Positions 6,470 through 13,699 of a stretch of DNA of 25,225 nt are shown here, piece after piece; position 1 is the first letter of the stretch, and each line of letters starts with the position of its first letter. Where the stretch lies: assembly GCA_947624475.1 (NCBI GenBank), contig CANQKK010000002.1, forward strand, positions 1 to 25,225, given 5' to 3'. A model generated the notes under the pieces. The model worked only from the letters and a program-made list of their open reading frames with translations, had not been told where the DNA came from and ran no database searches. The DNA is from an uncultured Bacilli bacterium (GTDB lineage: Bacteria > Bacillota_I > Bacilli_A > RF39 > UBA660). Made by a program: the position numbers and the translations under genes.

Positions 6470-8223
6470 TGTTATCAAAAGGTCAGAAAATAAACGAAAG
6501 ATATGAGATAATCAAAACTATTGGCGAAGGTGGAATGGCTAATGTCTACCTGGCAAATGATACGATATTAGATCGTAAAGTTGCTATTAAAGTCCTAAGA
6601 GGGGATCTTTCAAACGATGAGAAATTTATTCGTAGATTTAAGAGAGAGGCCTTATCTGTCTCTAATTTATCTCATCCTAACATTGTTGAGGTATATGATG
6701 TTGGAGAAGAAGAAGGTAATTACTACATTGTTATGGAATACATTGATGGCAAGACATTAAAACAATTACTTCAAAAGAGAGGAGCATTAACTCTAACCGA
6801 AGTAATAGATATTATGAGTCAGTTGACCGATGGTCTAGCCCATGCCCATGAAGCCTATATTATTCATCGTGATATCAAACCACAAAATATCATGATTGAA
6901 GATAACGGTCTTGTAAAAATAACTGATTTTGGAATAGCCATGGCCTTAAATTCAACGCAACTCACCCAGACAAATTCCGTTATGGGTTCCGTTCACTATC
7001 TTCCCCCTGAGCAGGCCAATGGTAAAGGTTCGACGATAAAAAGTGATATTTATTCACTCGGTATTTTAATGTACGAACTACTTACAGGCTCTGTTCCATT
7101 TAAAGGAGACACCGCTGTTGAAATAGCATTAAAACATATGAAAGAAAAAATACCAAGTGTTCGTAAACAAAATCCAACCATTCCTCAGTCAATTGAAAAT
7201 ATTATCCTAAAAGCGACCGCTAAAAATCCCAAAAATAGATACGACAATGTAAGGGAAATGTATAACGATTTAGCAACCGCTATGGATAGAACAAATGAAA
7301 AGCGACTCGTCTACGAATATCCTGAAAACGACTTAGAGGAAACTAAAGTAATTGCCCCAGTAAGTAAAGAGACAAAGAAAAGTACTGTCGATAAACCATT
7401 AGAGAGCAATGACGATTCTATTGAAAATAAAAATAAAGAAAAAAATAAACTTCCAATTATTCTGGCCACAGTTTTATTAGCAGTACTAATTTTACTAGCG
7501 GTTATCTTTTTACTAATAACAAATAGTGATGTAAAAGAAGTTAAAGTTCCTGATGTTGTCGGTTTGAAATTGGAAGATGCCATAAAGAAAGTAGAAAAAG
7601 CCGGATTAAAATATACAACTAAGAGTGAAGAAAGTAAAGACGTCGAAGAGGGACTTGTAATAAGAACCGAACCAAAAAGTGGTTCTACAAAAACCAAGGG
7701 AAGTACGATTACTATTGTCGAATCATCTGGAAAAGAATACATAATTCTCGAAGACTATACTGGCCAAAATTATTATGAAGTTAAAGGAAAACTTGAGGAA
7801 AAAGGAATTAAAGTCGAGATGAAAACCAAAGAAGTTGATGGTGCAACATCTTATAAAGACAAAGAAGATTTAATAATCGATCAAGAACCTAAAATTACAG
7901 ATGACGGGAAGTCAAAACTTTATAAAGGAGACAGCGTTATTCTATATATACCTGAAGTTGATGTTTATCCCGATATGGTTGAAGAAAAATGGACTTTAGC
8001 CAAAGTACAAGAATTCGTAAAAGAATATAAATTAACTCTCGATACATCATATGAAGAACGAGATGACATTGAAGAAGGCATCGTTATTTATCAAGGAAGA
8101 GAACCTGGCGATCCCATTTATGCTGGTTATACCTTAAAAATAACATTATCGAAGAAAAAGGAAGAAAAACAAGAAGATGCTCCCTTAGATCCTATTATGC
8201 CAGATGTCGATAGTGACAATTAA
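6469..8223 (+). CDS. prkC: PASTA-domain Ser/Thr kinase PrkC/PknB
   Basis: A membrane kinase that senses peptidoglycan fragments or lipid II through extracellular PASTA repeats and phosphorylates division, wall-synthesis and translation factors. The N-terminal Hanks kinase domain shows a glycine loop GEGGMANV (19-26), Lys41, Glu60, the catalytic HRDIKPQN (133-140), DFG (153-155) and a Ser/Thr-rich activation segment ending GSVHYLPPEQ. A Lys/Glu-rich linker leads to one transmembrane helix (about 328-350). Three PASTA repeats follow (about 358-423, 424-500 and 501-571), the first beginning VPDVVGLKLEDA. The 584-residue length fits a three-PASTA kinase. The predicted topology is kinase inside, PASTA outside. 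It is translationally coupled to prpC and 12 bases before rsgA. Confidence 0.95.
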   Translation: MLSKGQKINERYEIIKTIGEGGMANVYLANDTILDRKVAIKVLRGDLSNDEKFIRRFKREALSVSNLSHPNIVEVYDVGEEEGNYYIVMEYIDGKTLKQLLQKRGALTLTEVIDIMSQLTDGLAHAHEAYIIHRDIKPQNIMIEDNGLVKITDFGIAMALNSTQLTQTNSVMGSVHYLPPEQANGKGSTIKSDIYSLGILMYELLTGSVPFKGDTAVEIALKHMKEKIPSVRKQNPTIPQSIENIILKATAKNPKNRYDNVREMYNDLATAMDRTNEKRLVYEYPENDLEETKVIAPVSKETKKSTVDKPLESNDDSIENKNKEKNKLPIILATVLLAVLILLAVIFLLITNSDVKEVKVPDVVGLKLEDAIKKVEKAGLKYTTKSEESKDVEEGLVIRTEPKSGSTKTKGSTITIVESSGKEYIILEDYTGQNYYEVKGKLEEKGIKVEMKTKEVDGATSYKDKEDLIIDQEPKITDDGKSKLYKGDSVILYIPEVDVYPDMVEEKWTLAKVQEFVKEYKLTLDTSYEERDDIEEGIVIYQGREPGDPIYAGYTLKITLSKKKEEKQEDAPLDPIMPDVDSDN

Positions 8224-8235
8224 AAAGGAGCATAA

Positions 8236-9069
8236 ATGGAAGGAATAATAATCAAGAACGAGAGTAATAATTACACGGTAAGAACTAGAAACGGTATCTA
8301 TGTCTGCAAACCTCGTGGTAAATTTCGTATCGAAAACAAAACTCCCTTAGTTGGAGATTATGTTGCTATCGATGATATCAATAACTATATTATCGATATT
8401 AAATCGAGACGTAATGAATTAATTAGACCACAAATTGCCAATGTCGATATTGCCGTTGTTGTAACATCGGTCAAAGAGCCTAATTTTGATAGTAATCTTT
8501 TAGATAAATTATTGACAATTATATCTTATAATAAAATAACTCCAATAATATGTCTTACTAAACTCGATTTATTGAGTAAAGAAGAAACAAAAAAAATAAA
8601 AAAAATAACTGATTACTACAAAAAAATTGGTTATACCGTCGTTAAAAATACCGATATAAAACAAATAAAGAAACTATTAAACTCGAAGGTGACAGTTTTA
8701 TCAGGTCAATCGGGAGCGGGTAAGTCCTCTCTTCTAAATAATCTTGATAAACATTTGTCACTCGATACTAATGAAATATCAAAAGTATTAGGAAGAGGAA
8801 AACATACGACTAGATGTGTAACTCTCTATGATATAAACGGTGCTTTAGTTGCGGATACTCCAGGTTTTTCCTCAATAAATTTTCACGGAATGACCAAATT
8901 AGATATCAGAGATAATATGAAAGAAATAAAAGATAATCAAAATAAATGCAAATATCATGACTGTATGCACATTAAAGAAGATAATTGTTATATCAAAAAT
9001 CTTGTCGAAAAAGGAGAAATATTAAATTCTCGTTACAATAATTATAAAGTATTTATCGGAGGAAAATAA
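8236..9069 (+). CDS. rsgA: Ribosome small-subunit GTPase RsgA (CpgA)
   Basis: A circularly permuted GTPase that acts in late 30S maturation and is a known PrkC substrate in B. subtilis. The order G4-G1-G2-G3 is visible: TKLD (108-111), GQSGAGKSS (157-165), a GKHTTR switch, then DTPGFSS (207-213). An N-terminal OB fold (about 1-65) and a C-terminal zinc site (Cys238, Cys243, His245, Cys251) complete the family architecture. The 277-residue length is near the short end of the usual range. The binding site is AAAAAGGAG just after the prkC stop. Placement right after prkC matches B. subtilis. Confidence 0.95.
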   Translation: MEGIIIKNESNNYTVRTRNGIYVCKPRGKFRIENKTPLVGDYVAIDDINNYIIDIKSRRNELIRPQIANVDIAVVVTSVKEPNFDSNLLDKLLTIISYNKITPIICLTKLDLLSKEETKKIKKITDYYKKIGYTVVKNTDIKQIKKLLNSKVTVLSGQSGAGKSSLLNNLDKHLSLDTNEISKVLGRGKHTTRCVTLYDINGALVADTPGFSSINFHGMTKLDIRDNMKEIKDNQNKCKYHDCMHIKEDNCYIKNLVEKGEILNSRYNNYKVFIGGK

Positions 9070-9070
9070 T

Positions 9071-9697
9071 ATGAAGTTATCAGTGTCAATTTTAAGTTCT
9101 GTTGACAAAAAAAAAGATATAAATCTATTAAATAATTCTGGTATTTCATATTTTCACATTGATGTAATGGACGGAAAGTTTGTCTCTCATACATCACTGT
9201 CATCATCGGAAGTAATAGAATTATCTAAAATATCACAAAAAAAGTTTGACGTTCATCTCATGGTTGAAGACCCTCTTTCCTATATTGAAAATATAAAAAA
9301 TTTAATCAATATCGAATATATTACCATTCATCTTGAAATTGATAAAGATATCAAAAACATTTTATCCAAAATAAGAAAGTATGGATTCAAAAGTGGGTTA
9401 TCGATAAAACCCAATACAAAAGTAGAAAGTGTTATTCCATATTTAGATGATATTGACTTAATACTACTTATGAGTGTCGAGCCAGGACTTGGAGGACAAA
9501 CCTTTATCGAAGATACTACTATAAGATTACAGAAATTAAAAGAAATAATAAATGGCAAAAATATTGCCCTTGAAGTCGATGGTGGAATTAATAGCAAAAC
9601 TATAGACAAAATCTCCATCGCTGATATTGCCGTTGTCGGTTCATTTATAACAACAAGCGATAATCCTTTAGAACAAATAAATAAATTGAGAGTATAA
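9071..9697 (+). CDS. rpe: Ribulose-phosphate 3-epimerase
   Basis: Interconverts D-ribulose 5-phosphate and D-xylulose 5-phosphate in the pentose phosphate pathway, in the cytosol. It is a TIM barrel with the family landmarks: SILSS near the start, the metal/catalytic HIDVMDG (His29, Asp31), DVHLMVEDP (His62), LLMSVEPGLGGQTFI, and EVDGGIN with the second catalytic Asp170. The segment after VMDG (GKFVSHTSLSS) differs from the usual VPNxTFG and may reflect lineage divergence. The 208-residue length is slightly short. The start lies one base after the rsgA stop, with GGAGG inside the rsgA end. It closes the operon. Confidence 0.94.
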   Translation: MKLSVSILSSVDKKKDINLLNNSGISYFHIDVMDGKFVSHTSLSSSEVIELSKISQKKFDVHLMVEDPLSYIENIKNLINIEYITIHLEIDKDIKNILSKIRKYGFKSGLSIKPNTKVESVIPYLDDIDLILLMSVEPGLGGQTFIEDTTIRLQKLKEIINGKNIALEVDGGINSKTIDKISIADIAVVGSFITTSDNPLEQINKLRV

Positions 9698-9701
9698 AAA
9701 T

Positions 9702-9741
9702 AACTCCTAACTTTATAATAATAAAGAAAGGAGTTTTATTT
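9702..9741 (+). promoter_or_regulatory. Hairpin covering the small-protein ribosome binding site; possible terminator
   Basis: AACTCCT (9702-9708) and AGGAGTT (9729-9735) are perfect reverse complements, followed by TTTATTT. It could be the operon terminator. The right arm is also the AAAGGAG binding site of the 44-codon gene starting at 9742, so the fold would hide that site. Confidence 0.5.
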
Positions 9742-9876
9742 ATGAAAAACAAAAGCAAAAAAAACTCGAAGGAGCCCAAAGACGAAATCCTTGAAGAAGA
9801 ATATATGTTAGGAAATGAATATTATAATCAAATACTAGAAAATGCTAAAGAAGAACATAAAGAAAAATATAAATAA
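9742..9876 (+). CDS. Small highly charged protein, unknown
   Basis: A 44-codon open frame (begins MKNKSKKNSK, ends EEHKEKYK) with a textbook binding site (AAAGGAG) six bases before the ATG. The N-terminal third is Lys-rich; the remainder is acidic and probably helical, with several Tyr and no hydrophobic stretch. It is soluble and I do not recognise it. It occupies the position that thiN/spoVM hold between rpe and rpmB in B. subtilis, but it does not resemble SpoVM. Its binding site can be buried in a hairpin that may also terminate the rpe operon, so expression could be conditional. Coding status rests on the binding site and clean frame only. Confidence 0.55.
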   Translation: MKNKSKKNSKEPKDEILEEEYMLGNEYYNQILENAKEEHKEKYK

Positions 9877-9901
9877 AAAGTAGATACTTAATATATCTAC
9901 T
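9872..9901 (-). terminator. rpmB terminator (minus strand)
   Basis: AGTAGATA (9879-9886) and TATCTACT (9894-9901) form an 8-bp stem with a 7-nt loop. On the minus strand it is followed by TTTTTATTT, just past the rpmB stop. Confidence 0.65.
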
Positions 9902-9905
9902 ATCA

Positions 9906-10085
9906 CTAAGCAACATTATTAGCGTTCTTTTTAATAGTTCTAGCTTCTCTAACGCTAGTTTTAACCTTATTACCATTTTTATCTATAATTGTAGTAAAAT
10001 TAACTTTTTGAGTACTCTTTGTAATCTTTAAGCAATTAGGTCTATTATTTACAGATCTAGTTTTTTTAGTTGTTACTTTTTTCAT
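9906..10085 (-). CDS. rpmB: Large-subunit ribosomal protein L28 (bL28)
   Basis: A 59-residue, strongly basic protein. Segments VTTKKTRSVNNRPN, a central TQKVNF and a C-terminal NGNKVKTSVREARTIKK follow the bL28 pattern (xTGKKxxxGNxR, NLQKVRI, GKxKxxxVSARALRSGK). It binds 23S rRNA in the 50S subunit. It lacks the N-terminal Cys pair of zinc-binding forms. The binding site on the minus strand is AGGAGGG, seven bases before the ATG. A strong promoter (10115-10143) and a terminator make it a single-gene unit. The opposite-strand placement after the rlmN-rpe operon is the same as in B. subtilis, which supports the call despite sequence divergence. Confidence 0.85.
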   Translation of the reverse strand: MKKVTTKKTRSVNNRPNCLKITKSTQKVNFTTIIDKNGNKVKTSVREARTIKKNANNVA

Positions 10086-10114
10086 CGTATTCCCTCCTCA
10101 TCAGTTCGATATTA

Positions 10115-10143
10115 ACTTTACCATAAAATTCAAATTTAGTCAA
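10115..10143 (-). promoter_or_regulatory. rpmB promoter (extended -10)
   Basis: On the minus strand: TTGACT (10143-10138), a 17-nt spacer, TAAAGT (10120-10115) preceded by TGG, an extended -10. A 12-bp palindrome CAATAATTATTG (10141-10152) overlaps the -35 box. Confidence 0.7.
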
Positions 10144-10158
10144 TAATTATTGTTATTT

Positions 10159-10860
10159 TTACTTAGTATGTTTCTCTTTTTTTATAAATTCTCTAAGTAT
10201 TTTTGTAATAGCACGCTTTTCAATTCGTGAAACATAACTACGAGATATTCCAAGTTCCTTAGCAATTTCTTTTTGAGTAATTTCATCATTTCCACCGAGA
10301 CCATATCTCTTAGTTAGTACTTCTTTCTCTCTTGGTGAAAGTATTTTCATGTATTCTTTAAGTAATTTAATATTATCATTTTTATATATTTCTTCGGCAA
10401 AATCAGGATCAGTAGTCTTAAGTACATCGAGAATTGTAACCTCGTTACCATCTTTATCAAAACTTATACCATCGTAAATACTAACATTTTTTGAATTCTT
10501 CTTATCCGCTCTAAAGTACATTAATATCTCATTTTCCGCACATTTTGCTATATAAGTCGTAAGTCTAACATTTTTACTAGGAGAAAAACTATCTATTCCC
10601 TTAATTAGTCCAACCGTTCCTATTCCAATCAAATCATCAATATCATTAGTATTAGATTCAAATTTTTTGACAATATGTGCAACTAACCTTAAATTATGTT
10701 CGATAAGTTTTGCTCTTGCCTCCTTATCTCCCTTTATCATTTCATTTATATAAAATTCTTCTTCCTCTTTAGTTAAAGGATCAGGAAAGACGTTATTTGA
10801 GTAAGCACCAGTAAAAAAAGTAAGATTATTTACAATAAAATTAAAAAGACTAAAAAGCAT
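10159..10860 (-). CDS. sigK: RNA polymerase sigma factor, SigK-like
   Basis: A 233-residue sigma-70 factor of the sporulation SigE/SigK branch. The N-terminal 20 residues are hydrophobic (MLFSLFNFIVNNLTFFTGAY), like the pro-sequence of SigK that anchors it until SpoIVFB cleavage. Then comes NNVFPDPLTKEEE, close to the NNAFPQPLSSSEE of B. subtilis SigK. Region 2 contains IEHNLRLVAHIVKKFE (53-68) and DDLIGIGTVGLIKGID; region 4 contains LSPREKEVLTKRYGLG and the helix-turn-helix TQKEIAKELGISRSYVSRIE (195-214). The binding site AGGGGG precedes the ATG on the minus strand. It is divergent from yqeG. It suggests spore formation or a retained relic; a role outside sporulation is also possible. The exact paralogue (SigK rather than SigE) is inferred from the N-terminus. 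Confidence 0.87.
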   Translation of the reverse strand: MLFSLFNFIVNNLTFFTGAYSNNVFPDPLTKEEEEFYINEMIKGDKEARAKLIEHNLRLVAHIVKKFESNTNDIDDLIGIGTVGLIKGIDSFSPSKNVRLTTYIAKCAENEILMYFRADKKNSKNVSIYDGISFDKDGNEVTILDVLKTTDPDFAEEIYKNDNIKLLKEYMKILSPREKEVLTKRYGLGGNDEITQKEIAKELGISRSYVSRIEKRAITKILREFIKKEKHTK

Positions 10861-10941
10861 TTAAAAACCCCCTATTAAATAATATGCAAAAAACAAATAA
10901 AAAAATAATTATAAATGCGAAAAAAACATTATTAAAATTAC

Positions 10942-10970
10942 TTTTCTTTTATATAAAAATAAAGTATAAT
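10942..10970 (+). promoter_or_regulatory. yqeG-yqeH promoter in the divergent spacer
   Basis: TATAAT at 10965-10970 with a weak -35 (TTTTCT, about 10942-10947) 17 nt upstream. The 127-base spacer also holds a minus-strand TATAAT (10913-10908) that may serve the sigK-like gene. Confidence 0.45.
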
Positions 10971-10987
10971 TTAATAAGAGGTGTAAT

Positions 10988-11509
10988 ATGAATAATTTTC
11001 ATCCAGATATCTATCAAAAAAGTATTTATTCCATAGATTATAACAAGTTAAAAGAACGAGGTATTAAGTGTCTTTTGTTTGATTTAGATAATACTTGCAT
11101 TCCATATAAAGAAAAAGGCCCCACCGATAAATTAAAGAAGTTATTTTTTAAACTTGAAGAAAAAAATTTCAAAGTAATTATTTTTTCAAACTCACCTCGT
11201 AAGAGATTAGAAGTATTCAAAAAAGAACTCAATGTTGACTGCTGTGCTAAAGCAGGAAAGCCAAGAAAAAAGAACTTTTTAAAAATAATAAAACTATATG
11301 ATTATGACCTGTCGGAAATAGCAATTATTGGTGACCAAATAGTAACAGATATTTATGGGGGAAATAGAGTTGGAATAACTACTATACTAATTAATCCCAT
11401 TTCCAATATTGATATGCCCTTTACTAAAATTTACCGCTATATAGAAAAAAAGAAAATTGCCAAGATGACAAAACAAGGCATCTTTAAGGTGGGTAATTAT
11501 TATGACTAA
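10988..11509 (+). CDS. yqeG: HAD-superfamily phosphatase YqeG (subclass IIIA)
   Basis: A 173-residue haloacid-dehalogenase-type phosphatase. Motif I is DLDNT (nucleophile Asp32, acid/base Asp34), motif II lies in IFSNSPRKR, motif III in AGKPRKKN, and motif IV is IGDQIVTDIYGGNRVG. The family's substrate in bacteria is not settled; eukaryotic relatives include mitochondrial phosphatidylglycerophosphate phosphatase. The gene overlaps yqeH by eight bases, the same pairing as in B. subtilis, where yqeG precedes the ribosome-assembly GTPase. The binding site is AGAGGTG. It has no membrane segment, so it should be cytosolic. Confidence 0.92.
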   Translation: MNNFHPDIYQKSIYSIDYNKLKERGIKCLLFDLDNTCIPYKEKGPTDKLKKLFFKLEEKNFKVIIFSNSPRKRLEVFKKELNVDCCAKAGKPRKKNFLKIIKLYDYDLSEIAIIGDQIVTDIYGGNRVGITTILINPISNIDMPFTKIYRYIEKKKIAKMTKQGIFKVGNYYD

Positions 11510-12476
11510 AAAATGTATGGGGTGTGGAGCATATCTTCAAACAGAAGATATAGAAAAAGAGGGATATGTTGAAAGTTTAGATAGAGATACATGCGAAAGA
11601 TGTTTTAAACTTAAAAATTATGGAGAATATAAAGAAGTAAATTTAAATAATGAAGATTTTTTAAAAATAATAAAAAATATACCTAAAAATGCTCTCATAG
11701 TATATCTCACTTCAATTTTAAATATCAACGTAGATTACATAAAAAATCTTAATAATGTTTTGCTGGTCATAACAAAGAAAGACCTTCTTCCTAAATCTGT
11801 AAAAGATGGTAAGATAATTAACTACATATCTAATATTTACCCAAATTATTTAGATATCGAAGTAATAAGTTCCATTAAAAATTATAATCTTGATAGTCTT
11901 ATCGCAAAAATAAAAAAATATTGTTCTAGTAAAAAAGTATACATTATCGGTATGGTAAACTCAGGTAAATCTACCTTAGTAAATAAATTAATAAAAAATT
12001 ATTCTGATAGAGAAATAGAAATTACGACGAGTATCTACCCGTCAACTACCGTAAGTGATATAAAGTTGGAAATAGGAGACATAAGTATTATCGACACTCC
12101 AGGATTAATAAGTAAAGATAGTATTCTAAATTACTTGACATTGAAAGATATAAAAAGGATAACTCCTAAAAAAGAAATAAAGCCTCGTAGTTACCAACTT
12201 AAAGGTAACGGTTCACTACTCATCGATAACATTATAAGAATAGATCACTATTGCGATAACAATATTGTCATCTATCTTGCCAATAATTTAAACATAACAA
12301 AAATGGGATTATCTAACCCAAAATTAAAAGATAAAAACAAATATTCCTTTAACCTATCAAAGAATAAAGATATAGTAATAGAAGATTTATGCTTTATAAA
12401 ATTTACAGATAAAAGTAAAATAGATATTTACTGTCCATACCAAATAAATATCTATGAAAGAGATAATTTTATTTAA
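11502..12476 (+). CDS. yqeH: Ribosome biogenesis GTPase YqeH
   Basis: A circularly permuted GTPase needed for 30S assembly in Firmicutes. The N-terminal treble-clef zinc finger has Cys5, Cys8, Cys31 and Cys34 (CMGCGAYLQ, TCERCFKLKNYGEY). The GTPase motifs are permuted: TKKDLLPKS (G4), GMVNSGKSTLVNKL (G1), YPSTTVSDI (G2) and DTPGLI (G3). The C-terminal RNA-binding-like domain follows. At 324 residues it is shorter than the roughly 366 of B. subtilis YqeH, with the reduction in the C-terminal half. The binding site AAGGTGGG lies inside the end of yqeG. The downstream partners seen in B. subtilis (aroE, yhbY, nadD) are absent. Its last codons fall in a tandem repeat. Confidence 0.93.
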   Translation: MTKKCMGCGAYLQTEDIEKEGYVESLDRDTCERCFKLKNYGEYKEVNLNNEDFLKIIKNIPKNALIVYLTSILNINVDYIKNLNNVLLVITKKDLLPKSVKDGKIINYISNIYPNYLDIEVISSIKNYNLDSLIAKIKKYCSSKKVYIIGMVNSGKSTLVNKLIKNYSDREIEITTSIYPSTTVSDIKLEIGDISIIDTPGLISKDSILNYLTLKDIKRITPKKEIKPRSYQLKGNGSLLIDNIIRIDHYCDNNIVIYLANNLNITKMGLSNPKLKDKNKYSFNLSKNKDIVIEDLCFIKFTDKSKIDIYCPYQINIYERDNFI

Positions 12477-12515
12477 AAACAAATAATTTTATTTAAAAAC
12501 AAATAATTCTATTTA
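12461..12515. repeat. 20-bp tandem repeat (about 2.7 copies) across the yqeH stop
   Basis: Units at 12461-12480, 12481-12500 and a partial 12501-12515, pattern AAATAATTTTATTTAAAAAC. The first unit supplies the final codons and stop of yqeH; the second is identical but for one base. Confidence 0.85.
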
Positions 12516-12540
12516 CTTTTTAAAAAAATTATATTATAAT
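12512..12540 (+). promoter_or_regulatory. Promoter of the first disordered-protein gene
   Basis: TTTACT (12512-12517), 17 nt, TATAAT (12535-12540). The -35 box lies at the end of the tandem repeat. A strong binding site AAGGAGGGG (12551-12559) follows. Confidence 0.65.
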
Positions 12541-12566
12541 TTAATTATAATAAGGAGGGGCTCATT

Positions 12567-13250
12567 ATGAAGTATCTTACTGAAGAAGAATTGAGCATAA
12601 TTGCTGATAAATTATTAGAAAGTCCAACTCGAGAAACACTAAGAGAATTAAGTGAAGAATACTCATTAGAAAATTCTCTAAATGATAGTGAATCGGTACA
12701 AATACCGGAATCAGTGTCTAAACCTCAATCGTTAGAAAACCAAGGTTTAGATATTCCTAACTCGGAAACATCTGAAATTTTAAGTCCAGAAATTACAAAT
12801 AATGAAAATAATCTAATTGAACAGGCCCCATCACTACCAAAACCAGATTTAAATTCTGAAATTTCAATTCAAGGTCCGTCGCTTTCAGAAGAACAAACTC
12901 CTGAAAGTCCTACTATAGAAGTTCCAAGTATAGAAAATGTTGGATTCCAACCAGTTGAAAGTCAAGTACCAATACAAGGTGGAGATATAGCTTTAGGTAA
13001 TGCTGTTCCATTTAATGGAAATCTTTTCGAACAGCCCAATCTATCTCCAGCAAGTACGATGATGCAGACTACAGATAATTTTACTGGAAACATATCTGAA
13101 AGTTCAATTCCTGTAGGAGACACTCCATTTTTTGGACCAGCAGATAAGACACAAGTAAATAATCCTATCCCAGGTATTGATTCAAATCAAACTTATGTAG
13201 GTCCTACAATGTTTGGTCAAATTCAAACAGACTATCAAAGAGCGGCTTAG
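12567..13250 (+). CDS. Acidic low-complexity protein, unknown
   Basis: The 227-residue product has a short helical N-terminus (residues 1 to about 33, TEEELSIIADKLLESPTRET) and then a long region dominated by Ser, Pro, Glu, Gln and Asn with no predicted fold. A Gly/Pro/Phe-containing C-terminus follows (GNAVPFNGNLFEQP, DTPFFGPADK, GPTMFGQIQ). It has no signal peptide or membrane helix and no cysteine. A good promoter, a very strong binding site and a terminator at its stop say it is a real, independently and probably well-expressed gene. Its layout resembles the gene at 15048: short helical head, disordered middle, Gly/aromatic tail. I recognise neither. A scaffold or spore-coat-like role is only a guess. 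Confidence 0.8.
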   Translation: MKYLTEEELSIIADKLLESPTRETLRELSEEYSLENSLNDSESVQIPESVSKPQSLENQGLDIPNSETSEILSPEITNNENNLIEQAPSLPKPDLNSEISIQGPSLSEEQTPESPTIEVPSIENVGFQPVESQVPIQGGDIALGNAVPFNGNLFEQPNLSPASTMMQTTDNFTGNISESSIPVGDTPFFGPADKTQVNNPIPGIDSNQTYVGPTMFGQIQTDYQRAA

Positions 13251-13265
13251 GTCGTTTTTTTTATT
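13241..13265 (+). terminator. Terminator overlapping the stop of the low-complexity gene
   Basis: AGCGGC (13241-13246) pairs with GTCGTT (13251-13256), including G-U pairs, with a four-base loop containing the stop codon, then a long T run. Confidence 0.55.
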
Positions 13266-13274
13266 TTTTCTATG

Positions 13275-13303
13275 TTGACAAGAACAACTAAATACTATAT
13301 AAT
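13275..13303 (+). promoter_or_regulatory. Perfect consensus SigA promoter of mrnC-rlmB-sigH
   Basis: TTGACA (13275-13280), exactly 17 nt, TATAAT (13298-13303): an exact match at both hexamers, the best promoter in the window. Confidence 0.85.
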
Positions 13304-13324
13304 AACAAAAGAATTGAGGTATAT

Positions 13325-13699
13325 ATGAATACAAAAACGATTAATATTAGAGCCTTGGCTTTTTTAGGAGACTCCGTGTTATCACTTTATATAAGAGAAA
13401 AATTACTAAGTTTAGGAATAAATAATCCCGATCTTCTTCAAAAAAAATCAATTGAATATGTATCAGCGGTCAGTCAAAATAGAATATTAAATAATTTAAT
13501 AGAAAATAATATTTTAACAGAAAATGAATTAGAAATAATAAAGAGAGGTCGAAATAACAAAAATTCAAGTCATCCGAAGAACACTGATTTAATGACCTAT
13601 AAATTATCGACAGGATTTGAGGCTCTCCTAGGAGATCTATATATAAATAACAAAAACAGATTAAAAGAAATATTAGATAAAATTGAGGTGAGAATATGA
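13325..13699 (+). CDS. mrnC: Mini-ribonuclease III (MrnC)
   Basis: A dimeric RNase III-like nuclease lacking the double-stranded-RNA-binding domain; in B. subtilis it matures 23S rRNA ends. The 124-residue product keeps the nuclease signature LAFLGDSVLSLYIRE with catalytic Asp16, then the characteristic RGRNNKNSSHPKN segment, and TGFEALLGDLYI with the second acidic cluster. The length and single-domain layout are as expected. Its TGA stop overlaps the rlmB ATG (ATGA), and it is transcribed from a consensus promoter. The B. subtilis order cysS-mrnC-rlmB-yacP-sigH is partly kept; cysS and yacP are missing here. Confidence 0.93.
   Translation: MNTKTINIRALAFLGDSVLSLYIREKLLSLGINNPDLLQKKSIEYVSAVSQNRILNNLIENNILTENELEIIKRGRNNKNSSHPKNTDLMTYKLSTGFEALLGDLYINNKNRLKEILDKIEVRI

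Noticed and set aside
7311..7742. A 143-codon minus-strand open frame inside prkC
   Set aside because: It is the antisense of the linker, transmembrane segment and first PASTA repeat of PrkC, with Ser/Phe-rich composition typical of reverse-strand shadows and no binding site.
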